This document shows, in pieces, positions 25,381-37,189 of a stretch of 64,000 bases of DNA. Location: NCBI GenBank assembly GCA_961205875.1, contig OY540812.1, forward strand, positions 9,176,001-9,240,000. Reading direction: 5' to 3'. Each line of letters starts with the position of its first letter. The stretch's first letter is position 1. Position numbers and translations under genes: made by a program. Source of the DNA: Sialis fuliginosa. Taxonomy: Eukaryota > Arthropoda > Insecta > Megaloptera > Sialidae. The notes beneath the pieces were generated by a model. That model was not told the DNA's origin, made no database searches, and worked only from the letters and a program-made list of their open reading frames with translations.

Positions 25381-26110
25381 GAAATAACTTTTTTTAACTA
25401 CTTTTATGGAGATTCCATCTTTCGTCAACATAAAAAAGCTCTTGATACGTATTATCCAGTAAATAATGTTAGTTGAAGAGAATGCTAGTGAGAACAACTA
25501 CAGAACCTTATCGCGCTTGACCGTTTTTTTATTATACAATTTTTTCCCTGCCTGAATATTGATGACTTAATTTATCTAACAATAAAATCCCAAAGAACCA
25601 TAAATGCAGTACATACTTATTTAAACTAGCTACTAAATAGGCTCCTCCCTCATGCTATTATCATAATCATTGTTATTTCTAATATATTTCAGTGAAGTGT
25701 AGGGGTGGTAAATAACAAACACTGCTGAAAACAGAACTCCCTCTCTGAAAAACACGTATTACGCATTGTTATGAATTCCACGGTGGCGAATATACATAAA
25801 ACATGCCACGTACAAGTACTTGCTCTGTATGTGAGTAGGTAGGTCTCTAATTTGAATGTAGATTAAGCCATTCTTGATGGCAATATTAAAAATTATTGCA
25901 GTTTAACACGTCCATGTTTGCGTGTTGCATCGCTGAAATTTGCTTCATAATTTCGTTCATATTTTTTTATCTCAGTACTGTTCAATTTTATATATTGTTG
26001 TATGAATGATTTTAAACATTCCAGGTCATACTTTAATAAGTTACATATGTATTTATAATATGTTTCCACTTTTTGGTTTCATTAGCCATATGTTCCTATA
26101 TTGAACTCAT
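25381..26110. other. Non-coding stretch
   Basis: No gene or mobile-element end was recognised. Confidence 0.5.
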
Positions 26111-26113
26111 TTA

Positions 26114-26401
26114 TTGCCCAGTATTATAAATATTTTGCTAGAATGTAAATGCAAATTAGCTTCCAGCTAACGCTAACAATAAGATCTGCTAGGTGTCAAA
26201 TTGTTATAAAATCGCTCGATATTTTAAATCAGTGGTAATAAACGTATGTATAGTAATGTAAACAATGTACACTTGGAAACTTTTATTTTAAGTCACCGAT
26301 TATACTTATCGCGCATGCGTCAAGGTTATCATATCTACGTTTCATTCGCTACAACTGTGCATGTGTTGCCATTTATATAAATTCTTTAGAATACTGGACA
26401 T
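26114..26401. mobile_element. Harbinger-like MITE, copy b
   Basis: Ends TTGCCCAGTATTATAAA and TTTAGAATACTGGACA are flanked by TTA on both sides (26111-26113, 26402-26404). The interior shares GCAAATTAGCTTCCAGC, CAGTGGTAATAAACGTAT and GCGCATGCGTCA with copies c and d. Confidence 0.75.
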
Positions 26402-29166
26402 TAAAGGTTTTATATTAAAATTATGGGACATTTTAGACAGACCTACACTCATAAATACACATTGCATCTTGATCTTGGATCCTAACATAAAAATGATAGC
26501 TGGAATTTTCTAATGAACGCTCATTCTGATTAAATTTTCATGTGAAAAATACACGTTGAAATAAATAAAGCTTTTATTCAAAACACTTATAAAAATATAA
26601 AAAATTATTTTGGTATGATACACAAAATTACAAGCACTATATGTATGCATTTTTTATAAGGAACTGAATACTTTACTATCATTCTCATCTAAAATTGTTC
26701 AAGAAAACTCTGTTTCATGTAAAACTGTACGCCTAGAGCTGAATATTGTTTGGAAGCGATTGTTGTTTTTGTTTTTCTTCTACTGTCGTTGACTGCAGCC
26801 TTCATTATCCCCACCCTTTTCACATTTCCACTCTACCCCCCAACCTCTCTGCATCTTCCTCACACCTTTTCCTGTTGTTCCGCGCCTATGTTCTCTGTTA
26901 ATCATGTAGACGTTTTGTGTATTCAAGCGGGTTTTATTTTTAATGTTTATAGGGGCTTTTACATTTTCGACAACATCCGAAAGAAAATTGCTTCGAAATA
27001 TTATTACCTTACGTGCGTTTTCAACTACACAGACGTGTTTTTATCATTTCTTTTTACCTTGCTACTGTTATTATTATAATTTTTATTTTGTGTTGCCATT
27101 CAACCTGGACTTTTTTGTACTTCAGCACATTTTTATTGTTTGTTGTTTTGTTTATTTGATTCAATGGTGTTTAACGACAAGCTGTTAAAAATGATAAGCT
27201 TTATTTATGAAAATATACTATATATTTATTCTTGAGATATATAATACATATGAGTGCACCAACAATATCGTGTGTTACAGTCTTTTAATCAAAATATTTA
27301 AATATTATTTTAACTTATGTTTTTTTCACTATTGTTTTACTATTTCGATTTAAATGTATCACAACTCGGTTTTCCTTATTGTACTATTTTACTCATTGTC
27401 AGTAACACAATTTTTCTTTTCTACATTAATATAATTAATCGTACAATCGTTAAATCCAAAACTTATAATTTTATCTGCTATATTAAGTAAGTACCTTACA
27501 GTTATTAGGGCAGGTAACGTTTGCGAGACATTGAGGTGGACACCGATCTGCCTCTGCTCAATATCAATAACTCCATCCACATACTTACAATAAGGCACTG
27601 TTACCAGTGTTACCCCAGTGTTGAACAGTTTAAATTAAATGTACAGAATTAAAAATATTTATCTATATACTTTTAACTATCTTATAACGTGATTTGAAGA
27701 TAATATAATTGATCGTTTTGTTTAAAAACAGTGGACAAATAATTATTGCGGTTCGACAGACTATCAATAAAAGTCTATTTTTTTATGTAAATGCTTTACA
27801 TTGTTTTAAATTTCATGAATCTTTTTTATATTAATCATTATGTAATCTTTAGCAAGTATTCATTACTGGTTTTACGCTGTTCATTACTGTAGAAAAAACA
27901 TATACGAAAAACGACTATAATTTAAATTTGTGGATAATGTTAATTAAATTGATTTAATAAAAAAGTAGTTGTTTTATAAGTAACATGAGTTCATGCTTTG
28001 CTCTTAAAGCGTTCAAAACTGGTGCCAGTACTAAATGTACTAAAATTGTTTATAAGTAAACCTATTCAAACTATATGTCTAGTCACTTATTTTTTACTAG
28101 CTATAAAATATAAGGAAATTGTATGTAAGAAATTGAATTACTACTTTACACAAAACCTACCACTTGAACGAATTGAAAAGGTTCGTTTTTTTAGAGAAAA
28201 CTTGCAATTTTTCAAGTCAGCATGTACAGGTTCTATATTCACTAGTTTTAAAATAAAAACAGCGTCGAAGCCGTCTGATATACATACATGTACAATACAT
28301 ACATAAATTATAAATCGGCGCGAGGAGACATGTGCTGCTACACGGACGATACGTGTCGTAAATGTAAACTAGTATTAGTTTTGTCACATACTTTATGTTT
28401 ATTGTATGTTTCTGTGTCATGTTCAACAGCTGCTCAGACAAATGTTTATTTTAACTTGATCTTTTCCTTTTGTTGTTAACTTTTGCGATATCGAGAACTG
28501 CATTCAATAGATCTAAACTGTAGTGATGTAAAAAATGTCGTAATATGTTTTGTATCAGTTTTTTACTTTTAGTTGAAACGTGTGCACTTACAATTTGTCG
28601 AATCAAGTGATATCTGTAGTATCGTCTTTCTTATTACAAAAATTATTTTTCACAAAATAAATATTATACTAGAAGGTCTTTCAGTATTTTCTTATGTAAG
28701 CTTTCGTGGTCATTGTCCATATGAACTAGGTTTCTGGGTTGTTGTCCATATGTCCATGTTGTCGTATTCTTTCACTTGATGCTTTAACTCACTTTTTAAA
28801 AGTGTTTATAAAACTATTTCAAAATGTATGTATCGAAAATTTTAATAATAATAAAATGTTTTCATATTTAAATCGCTTTCATTTAAAACCCCACTCGCTG
28901 AGATCGAATTAAAAAAATGTGTATCTCCTTTAACCCTTAAAAAGCGCCAAAAACTTTTTTAAGGCAAAATCTCAGTTTTTAAGTCAAACGGTTCAGTAAC
29001 TAAAGTTTACGACAGGTGAACAGACAGTGTTGGTTCCATAAATGTTCCTTTTTCGGAACACAAAAAAAACTTTTTGGTAGTTGTAATTTTGTGTGTAGTA
29101 TTGAATAATTCGGTCACGAGGGCGTGTTAAAAAATCTGTACGTTTGATATTTTTTAATGAAAATAT
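26402..29166. other. Non-coding stretch, pyrimidine-rich patch and one dispersed repeat
   Basis: 26755-26890 is strongly C/T-rich on the + strand and explains the Leu/Phe-rich open frames there. 28895-29075 is a repeat of the GGTTCAGTAACTAAAG...GTTCCTTTTTCGGAACAC type, also seen around 54120-54220. No gene was recognised. Confidence 0.45.
28895..29075. repeat. Dispersed repeat ending CCTTTTTCGGAACAC
   Basis: It carries ACGGTTCAGTAACTAAAG, a degenerate GACAGGTGAACAGACAG, then ATGTTCCTTTTTCGGAACAC. The same order occurs at 54115-54220. This is the 3'-end layout of a very common insect interspersed repeat; the class is not determined here. Confidence 0.45.
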
Positions 29167-29311
29167 CTACATGTATAAAAATGAAAAAGTAATTAACTAT
29201 TATCACAAAAACTATGGAAAGGATTAGGTGCCTCTGTTTTTAGAGCAGCCAGTTGCGCGAATATTCATCGATTTTGAAATACTCGCGGACGAAGCTGCGA
29301 ATAACTTCTAG
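29167..29311 (+). mobile_element. Very short Helitron-type element, 145 bp
   Basis: It starts TCTACATGTATAAAAATGAA after A and ends GCGAATAACTTCTAG before T. CTCGCGGACGAAGCTGCG near the end resembles usual insect Helitron termini. It is little more than two termini joined. Confidence 0.65.
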
Positions 29312-31640
29312 TAAAATATAAAGTTAACAAAACGGAAGGAAAATACACAATGAACAATATTTTCTTACAATCAGTACATGTTATCTAATTTTAATCTAAT
29401 ATCAAAACTTTATCTGGCAATAATCAAAAAACATCTCCTCCCTATTAAGAACAGTCTCTCTGTACATTTATTGAAGACATAAATCATCTATTTTTCACGT
29501 GTCAGAAATTGAAGATAGAATCAAAAAGTTTTCAAGACAAACTAATAAAAATCATTATCTTCCATCATAGAACACATCTTTTATTCCCTCCGTTGTATTA
29601 AATGTAACATTTCACGAATTTATATCAAAACAATTGACCTTTTTAATCAAACTGATTATAGCTACAATAATTATATACTTTTTAAATATTCATAAATAAC
29701 GCTGTTTTAATAACTTACGTTTTTCTTTCCTCATTGTGCATAACAACGCCCATCGTTTTTGAGTGGAAACTTCCTCATTCAGAAAAGTTTCATACAAGTT
29801 TTTAAATGCCTTTTTATAAGTGTTAAAGAACAATTTCTATAGCTTTTAACAAATCAAAAACAGGCGCAGTTTTTTTCTCGTTTATGAAACATTCTTTACA
29901 TGGGGCTTGTTAATATTAAGTAATAAGTTATTTACCCACAGTTCATCAGTATTTAATTTTATGTAGAATTTATATTTTTTTTATAAATATATGTTTAATA
30001 AAATGTTTTTCTTTTTATCTTTTTAATGGTATATACTAAAAATATATAATTACAATTAATAATAATAAAGAATCAGATTTACAATAAGCAATAAAAATTT
30101 TCTAAAAAAATTATATATTTCTTTGTTCTGTGATATTTTAAAATATGAACTCAAAAAAGCATTTTTTTGGTTTTTGAATAATCACCATCGACCTTATTTG
30201 TATTTGGAATCTACTGGTTTAAGTTATAAGTTGTGACAGACGTTTTTTCTCTAAGGAAAAAAATTGCTTGTTTTTGTCGTTTTCTTTGTGAAACAACAAG
30301 GGTAGGTACTAAATTCTGTAGAAGAAAAGCTGTCTTTCAAGTAAAACAATGATTAATTAATGTGAATATTTTTCCTTTAAAAAAAGAACTGAATTGATAT
30401 AGATACTCCTATTTAACTGTATAATTTTACTTTTTGCAGATTGTAGACAAAAACAATGAGAATAATTCATTCTGAAGTTGTTATCATGTAGACACTGGTT
30501 GTTTTTAGAAGAATTAGCCATGTCTTATACGCTGAATATACTTAATAAGATACTTACAGTTAGTTGGCGAATTGTCAATGTTGATGCCAAAATTTTAATT
30601 AATCTTATAGAAATCTAGGTTTTGGTGCGTATGTATGAGAGATCATCACGCCTAAACCACTGGACGTAACGAAGCCATATTTACACCATATGTTCAGAAT
30701 ATACATATTATGTTAATTACGTTTTACAAAGAATGGATCCTATAGGTGGCGCTGGTGTCGATATATTTACGAAAATGTGTATTTATGGTTTGATTTTTAA
30801 CAAACTATTTTTGGGATAGAACGTTTGACGGGTCAAATAAACACGTAATTTAATTTAAAAAAAAATGAAACGAACATAAAGCGATTGAGTATTTTTACGT
30901 ATACCATGTTTTCTGACGTCATATCTCTGAAGAATGTGCCAGACGCGTTTGTAATCATCTAATTTATTTCATGTTAAAACACGATCGTTTATTATGGTAA
31001 CATATAATATAGGTATTATACTTTTTTACATTTTAGATTTATTATCAGTACTTTCAAATACCCTATTATACATGACTTTAGTTACTATTAGATCAATATA
31101 TTATTATTTAAATTTCACCTTTGAGCGTTCTGAAAAATACATGGTAAGCTTTCATATTTTAAGGGTGCCTTCATATATATAAACGTATTGTTATAAAAAT
31201 CTGACGGATAGTATTTTCAGACAGAAAACAGGAACAATTTACATCAATTACACTAATACACGGTAATATTTCCCTTCTGCTTTCTGTGTACACAGAGCGC
31301 GCACCCCCTTTCCCTTCGAACCGGCTCATTTACGTGTATGCAAGGCACAAACAGGTTTGTGCTATATGAGCGCATGTATGCAGCATAAAAACAACAAATA
31401 TCCATCCCTGGATGAATACACATGAAAATTTAAAGCAGCGTGTTAGCGATGACATTTCCGTGTTAGCTAGACCGAGCCAACCATCCAGCCAGAACAATTC
31501 ACCCGTTCTTCAGGACCGGGTGTGAAAAAAATACTGCCCTTAAGAAATATATTATTTCAAAATCTGATATAATTAATTTAGAAATTAAAACTCTTAATCT
31601 AAAGAAATACAAAGTTATAGTACAATAATGAACTTTCGTA
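29312..31640. other. Non-coding stretch
   Basis: Mostly A+T-rich. 31260-31530 is markedly less A+T-rich and non-repetitive to my eye (GCGCGCACCCCC and GACCGAGCCAACCATCC), so it may be regulatory. No exon was recognised. Confidence 0.45.
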
Positions 31641-31689
31641 TCTTTAGGAAATAACAACATTTTATTGTATGTGAAAAAAAAACGATTAT

Positions 31690-32116
31690 TTCATTGAAAA
31701 CGTCTTTTTGAACAACCTAAGCTTTCCAAGATATCTAATAAAATAATTCGAGATTTTGGACTTTAGTAGATCAAATAAAAATTTTTTGTATCTTGTACTT
31801 TTCTCTAAAGTTAATGAATTCTAAGTAAAATATTCTTGAATGTTCAAAATCTCGAAATTATTTTGTTATCGGTATGTATATCTTGTAAAGTTTAGGTTGT
31901 TCAAAAAAAGTTTTCAATGAAAGATTCATGTTTTTTCACGTAGTGTAAGACTACTGAATAAAAACTATAGATTCCTATTTAAAAAATGATGTTGACCTTC
32001 AAATATCTTTCAAGGCCACGATAAAATAACAAATAAATATTACCTTATCACAACCAAACATTTTTTTTTTTCAAATATGCAAAATCTGTACCACTTTAAA
32101 TGCCCCACCCTGTATA
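31690..32116. mobile_element. Foldback with CACCCTGTATA right end, left end lost
   Basis: 31692-31765 and 31840-31925 are inverted repeats (CATTGAAAACGTCTTTTTGA against AAAAAAAGTTTTCAATG, and ATAATTCGAGATTTTGGAC against GTTCAAAATCTCGAAATTAT). The right side continues to CCACTTTAAATGCCCCACCC then TGTATA, the terminal sequence of a mariner-like group. The matching left terminus is absent. Confidence 0.5.
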
Positions 32117-32163
32117 TTATTTGTATCTCATAAGTTCTATGCTCAATAACACCAATATAACAA

Positions 32164-32522
32164 TGGGAGCGTTCACGTCTAACCAAAAAAACGGAACAAC
32201 GAGCTTTGATTGGTTGATTCATGGAATTTCTGATGAAATGTACCAGAAATTTAAAGAATGTCATTTTTTAAGCGTGTAAGGAAGTGAGAAAGAAGTAACC
32301 AGAAAGAGATAGAAACTAGTGTTCTGACAGAAACGCTCAACATGAAGTGAACATAAAAGTTCTTTGGTTAGCCTGGTCACTAGTTTCTATCTCTTTCTAG
32401 TTACTTCTTTCTCACTTAAAAAATAACATTCTTTTAATTTCTGGTACATTCCACCAGAAATTCCATGAATCAACCAATCAAAGCTCGTTGTTCCGTTTTT
32501 TGGTCAAACGTGAACGCTCCCA
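32164..32522. mobile_element. Foldback MITE (GGGAGCGTTCACG ends), copy A
   Basis: Long inverted arms, from GGGAGCGTTCACGT through GGAACAACGAGCTTTGATTG and AAAGAGATAGAAACTAGT, enclose a loop of about 70 bp that reads GTTCTGACAGAAACGCTC and ends TTGGTTAGCCTGG. The right arm lacks the CTTACACGCTT segment present in the left arm. Confidence 0.75.
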
Positions 32523-33502
32523 ATATTCATGTAAAATAATATTTAAACACGTGCAGCCGTCTCTGTGCACACGTGACTAGAAACTGAGCTGCATTATGAT
32601 TCCCAAGATTAATACGTCACTTACAATATCTTATTCATATAAGTTTTGTATAAGTAACAACGGTGGAAATTGCTGTAGCGCGTCGAGGACAATGACGTGA
32701 AAAATTTATACCGCATGTTAGAACGTGTTTTCACTTGGCCACTAAATAATAATGGCACTCCCCGTTTCTCCCCACACTGCTCCACCGCCTTTCGGTGTGA
32801 GGAGATGAGCGAGTTTTAATTTGAAAGGGCTCTCTTTTCCGGAATTAGCTTTTGTACTTCATGCCTGTTTGATACATTTCCCCAGGGAGTTGTTGGGATT
32901 ATAAAAGTTTTTGGGAACATAAAGTATTTAATTTTTATAGCAATTTGAATTTCATAGTTGATTCGACTGCTATAGTTATTATATGAATATAGCGATTATA
33001 CTTTGTCGTCTAATTAAAATTCCATTTTTTCAAAATTTAATTAAAAATCTTCTTTTCATTTTTTTCGTGAATTCCGAACGTTGTGTATTAAATATGGATA
33101 ATGAACATTGAATGAAAAGTTTGTTCTAAAGATTTCAATTCAAATAAAAACCCATTTTAGTATAAGGATGTTTACGTCAATACACATCACACACAAATCG
33201 GTGACGCGATTTATACAAAATCAATTTATGTATTATTTTTAGCAAGCATAAAAAAATATGAAGTATTTTTTAATAAAATCAGAAAATACGATCGTGAGTA
33301 AGACTTATTGTTAGCTATTACATCAAACACAAATCCTCTGACCAAAAAATTGTAAGTCTCAACTTTTACATTTTTTATGGTTAAGGGATTTGTATTTGGT
33401 AAGTCATAACCATAGTTTGAAATATATTATTGGCTACTGCTACTACAATCAATCAGAAATCGGTTCGAGCTGTCAGAACTCTTCTCTAGTATATTATATT
33501 AT
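32523..33502. other. Non-coding stretch
   Basis: 32750-32900 is less A+T-rich (CCCCACACTGCTCCACCGCC and CGGTGTGAGGAGATGAG). No exon or repeat end was recognised. Confidence 0.45.
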
Positions 33503-33645
33503 ATTATATAAACAGTAATAAACATATATACATGTTATTTTATAATATGTAGATAAAAATGGTATAAAATACAAAATATAATACCATTTTTATCTACATA
33601 TTATAAAATAACATATATATACATGTTTATTACTGTTTATATAAT
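33503..33645. repeat. Near-perfect hairpin, arms about 63 bp, 15-nt loop
   Basis: The left arm 33503-33565 (ATTATATAAACAGTAATAAA to AAATGGTAT) and right arm 33581-33645 are almost exact inverted copies, differing only by a small TA-repeat change near ACATATATACATG. The loop AAAATACAAAATATA is 15 nt. A short TATTA repeat abuts the left side. There are no mobile-element ends. Confidence 0.85.
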
Positions 33646-33662
33646 AAATAAATGATTCTACG

Positions 33663-34201
33663 TCTTATTGTCTTGTATTTTAGTCGGTATTCCTATGACG
33701 AGTTGAAGTTCACTGCAGGAAATTTCACAAAAAATTTTCGATTAAGTTAAAATTTTCAAACCGCAGGTCTGTATCTCAAACCGTTTTCGAGATATAACCT
33801 CTCATATTTTTGGAGAAAAATGGCCATAACTTTTGAACGGGTGGTCGGATTTGATTATTGTCGACGAATTTGAAATCAGAGTGTCAAAATATATACAATG
33901 ACATGTATAATATTTGAAAATTTGAAAAAAAAATTTGGTCGAAAATCGATATTTTTTTAAGGTTTTTTCAATTTTTCGCGAAAATTTTTTTCTTGAGTTT
34001 TACGGTATTATATAGATTTTGACACTCTAATTTTAAATTCGTCGACAAAAATCAAATCCGATTACTCATTCAAAAGTTATGGCCATTTTTCTCCAAAAAT
34101 TTGAAAAAACAAAAAATAAAGATGAATATTCCAATAATATTTTTAAATTATTTATTTACTGAAGAAAATACAGATTTGTATTAATTTACGCTTCGCCACT
34201 G
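33663..34201 (-). mobile_element. hAT-like element with palindromic interior, copy 1 (CAGTGGCGAAG end at right)
   Basis: Read on the minus strand, the right edge begins CAGTGGCGAAGCGTAAATTA and continues ACAAATCTGTATTTTC as in copy 2. The interior is a foldback: CCTCTCATATTTTTGGAGAA, GTCGACGAATTTGAAAT and the matching GTCGACAAAAATCAAATC arm. I could not find the second terminus, so the left limit is approximate. Confidence 0.55.
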
Positions 34202-34280
34202 ATACCATTATCTACTTTTCTATAACTTTTTGTAATGTATATATTGTCATATATTTCAAATCTTTTTCTTTTGTTTCCAG

Positions 34281-34339
34281 CCATATTCACCAACATTAAT
34301 TAACACATTACAAGAACAAAAGATATTACGCGTTCAATG
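34281..34339 (+). other. Candidate internal exon (possible 5' leader exon), 59 nt
   Basis: A textbook acceptor, a 20-base pyrimidine-rich run ending TTTCCAG at 34280, is followed 59 nt later by the donor GTGAGT at 34340-34345. Only one frame is open through it (from PYSPTLINTLQ to RVQ), ending in phase 2. Joined to the acceptor at 56608 that frame would stop at once, so if it belongs to the Pgant transcript it is untranslated. It begins 80 bp after a hAT-type element end, in otherwise exon-free DNA. Alternatives are an exon of another + strand gene or a chance pairing of good splice signals. Confidence 0.4.
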
Positions 34340-36174
34340 GTGAGTACTTTTTATTTCTCAATTTTAATAGTTAATTCAACTTTTCAAGAAGGCCTATCAT
34401 AAAATGTCTTAAACATATAATAAATTAATTTTTATGTAACAATTTCGACAACTTATTTAAACAAATTATTTATTAAAATATTTCTTAGTCCGTGGATAGA
34501 ATCTTGATAATAATATATCAATTTCGATCATTCTGTACATCTGTTTCATTATCCTCAATCTAGTCTCAATGTAGCAAGTCAAATAATACAATGTTCTTAT
34601 AATTTATATTCGAGGAAATCATTACGCAATCCTTTATCATACTCCTTCTTTGCTCAGTTTTGCACGTCATCATTCTTCGCATTTAGGATTACATTAAATT
34701 GAGGATAATGAAATCTATCTGTTCCCATTAAACCTGTAGGACACACACACACATACAACTATTGCTGCTAGGATCAGAGTACTAATGTTTTACGTAAGGA
34801 TATTACAACGCTGCTCATTCGAATCAAATTAATTTTAATCCTCTAATCACATTCACCTAATTGCACTGAAAGACTTTATCGTTAAAATCCATTGCTCTAA
34901 TTGCTACGAAGTTAACCATGTGCAAAATTATTTTTCAATTTGTTTTTGTATTTTAAATAAATACCAACATATGCTTTTGTTTGTTCCTTGACATGTAAAA
35001 TACAGGATATAATAAATATTCATAATAAATAATATCCATTACTTCTCTTATTTATTAAATAGGCAATGTTTACACGGAGAAAAGTTTATGGTATTTTTTT
35101 ACTGCAAAAATTTGTAGAAAAATTCCCATAGTTTTTTATAACCCGAAGACAAGAAGATATTGTGGTAATAATTGGCAATAACGTAAGAAAAATAATCTAC
35201 TAAAAAAAGTAATAGATGCATTGTAAAATTTACTATGTAGTATACAAAAATTTCCTATAAAAAATCCAGTACAATAAAAAAATACACTTAAGTAAAAAAA
35301 ATTAAGAGCTTTATAGAATAAATCATAAATTTTCCATTGTGGTCAATAAATACTCAATGACAGTTATATTTTTTTACAATATTTAAAATATTACCATACT
35401 GCAAATAAAATTGCTTGCATTAATTTAACGTTTTAGTTTATTTGTTTCTGAAAAAAAATCGGTGCAATTGTATAATATTCCTCATAAATCAAGTTACCTA
35501 CATTTTTATGGTAATTTTCTTCGTGTAAATAATATTTTCAAGTCACCTTTAAACATTACCTTATTAATTTATCTTAAATATTTTTTTATTATCTTAAATC
35601 ATATTATTTACAAACTATTTTACGAAAATAGCATACTTATTTTAAAGAATAAAAACGTTCAGATATTGCATTAAAGAGCAACTGCAAAAATTATAAATAA
35701 CCTGTATTAAGTACTTACATTTAATTATTAATATATACAACATTTTAAATACTCCCATTAATAATGTTACGAAGAATCAGAACAATGTTTTTTTTTCGTA
35801 ACAATAATTCCATTATAATGTCTATAGTTTCATTATAATTAACGTCTTTACTCTGTTTTAATTAATGGACATTAACAACCAAGAACTTCTGAATAAATCT
35901 GCATAATATTTATTGTTTTTCTTATAATAATAGAGAAAAAATAATATTAAATATACAATTCGATAAAAATTGTTTTTATTGTGCAATGTTCACAATATAC
36001 CTACGTCATACATATAAAATAAGAATAAATGGAATGATTTATGTAGAAATGCAAGCAAACTCTTTATTTGTTGCATACATAGATTATTATTGTAGCTGTA
36101 TAAGTCAAGATCATAAATCGTTGAATAATAAATAATAATAATAAAATCGTTTCTATTGGTTACTTTTAAAAATA
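34340..36174. other. A+T-rich non-coding stretch
   Basis: No gene or element end was recognised. A short inverted pair lies around 34535-34720 (TTCATTATCCTCAATCTAGT against TTGAGGATAATGAAAT). Confidence 0.45.
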
Positions 36175-36556
36175 TAGGGTAGCCAAATTTCCATTTAAAA
36201 AATGTATATCAAAGATTCTAACTGAGCAACAAGCATTAATAGCATAATATAATATTAATAATTTCGAAAAAATCCTTTCCTAGTAGGTACTTACGTCACA
36301 AAAAAATATCACTTTAACAAATCTAGAGGTTTGGGCTGAGCGTTGATGAGTCAATCACTCAAGACTTCTCTCTTTATAGATATATATTAATTCTTTTAGT
36401 CACATTAAAAGATTGATAACCACTGCGATAATATCAAACAAAATCGTTCGTAAATATAAAAATATATATAATACGGGACATTTAAGCATTAGTAGAACAA
36501 ACAAAATGTTTAAAACGGGACATATGATCCACAATTACGGGAAGTATAGTCACCCA
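36175..36556. mobile_element. Decayed hAT-like element (TAGGGTAGCCA...AGTCACCCA), with nested fragment
   Basis: Termini are imperfect relatives of those at 1996-2260, and GGGACAT occurs near both ends (36476 and 36518). Nested at about 36327-36395 is a fragment of a different element: on the minus strand TATAAAGAGAGAAGTC, then GACTCATCAACGC and CAGCCC, also found at 47275-47340. Confidence 0.45.
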
Positions 36557-37189
36557 CGTAAAACAAGAAATATACATTTTACGTGACTTGTACCATCAGA
36601 AATAATAAATAATAAAGTTTAAACCGATACATACACAACGTTCAAGAAGTCAAACTGCCTATCGTCAGGTATTAACTCAATAATATACGAGTACATGAAT
36701 TTGCTGGCTTTATAAAATATTGATCAACGATATACTGATGTTTATAGGAAGTTGGTGAAACAAAATATATACTAGCGACAGATGAAAATTGTTAATATTT
36801 AATACTGAAAAGAACAAAGTTACAACGATATTGAAGATTAAAGATTAACTTGTGTATATGTATTTGTGTATGTAAGTTTAAATTTTAATTACTAACAAAT
36901 TGTTAGTAGTAAGTTAATACCTACGAATTTAAATATTTGGATTTTTATAATTTATAACAAAACAAATGCAAAAAAATTAAAAAGTCCTGGCTAAATCTAC
37001 GAAGATGGAAGGCCAAAAAAATATTCGGAAAAGTCTTTTACGCTTAAATACGAACAAGTATACTTATTTTAATAAAGTATTTATTTTATTAAAATATTAA
37101 AACACTTTAACTTACTTTTTTTATTGAATCGATAAGTTTACTTTTAAATATTCATAAATATCAATTATTGAAGAATAATTCATATTTAA
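36557..37189. other. A+T-rich non-coding stretch
   Basis: On the minus strand around 36640-36675 CTGACGATAGGC and TTGAACGTTG recall the core layout of the dimer families, but too weakly to call. Confidence 0.4.

Noticed and set aside
26750..27079. 109-codon hydrophobic frame that looks like a membrane protein
   Set aside because: It begins at TTG in a C/T-rich tract, with no ATG at its start, no splice context, and Leu/Phe-rich composition dictated by base content.
36640..36675. Minus-strand CTGACGA...GAACGTTG as another ribozyme-like core
   Set aside because: The core bases do not match and I could not pair a stem II.
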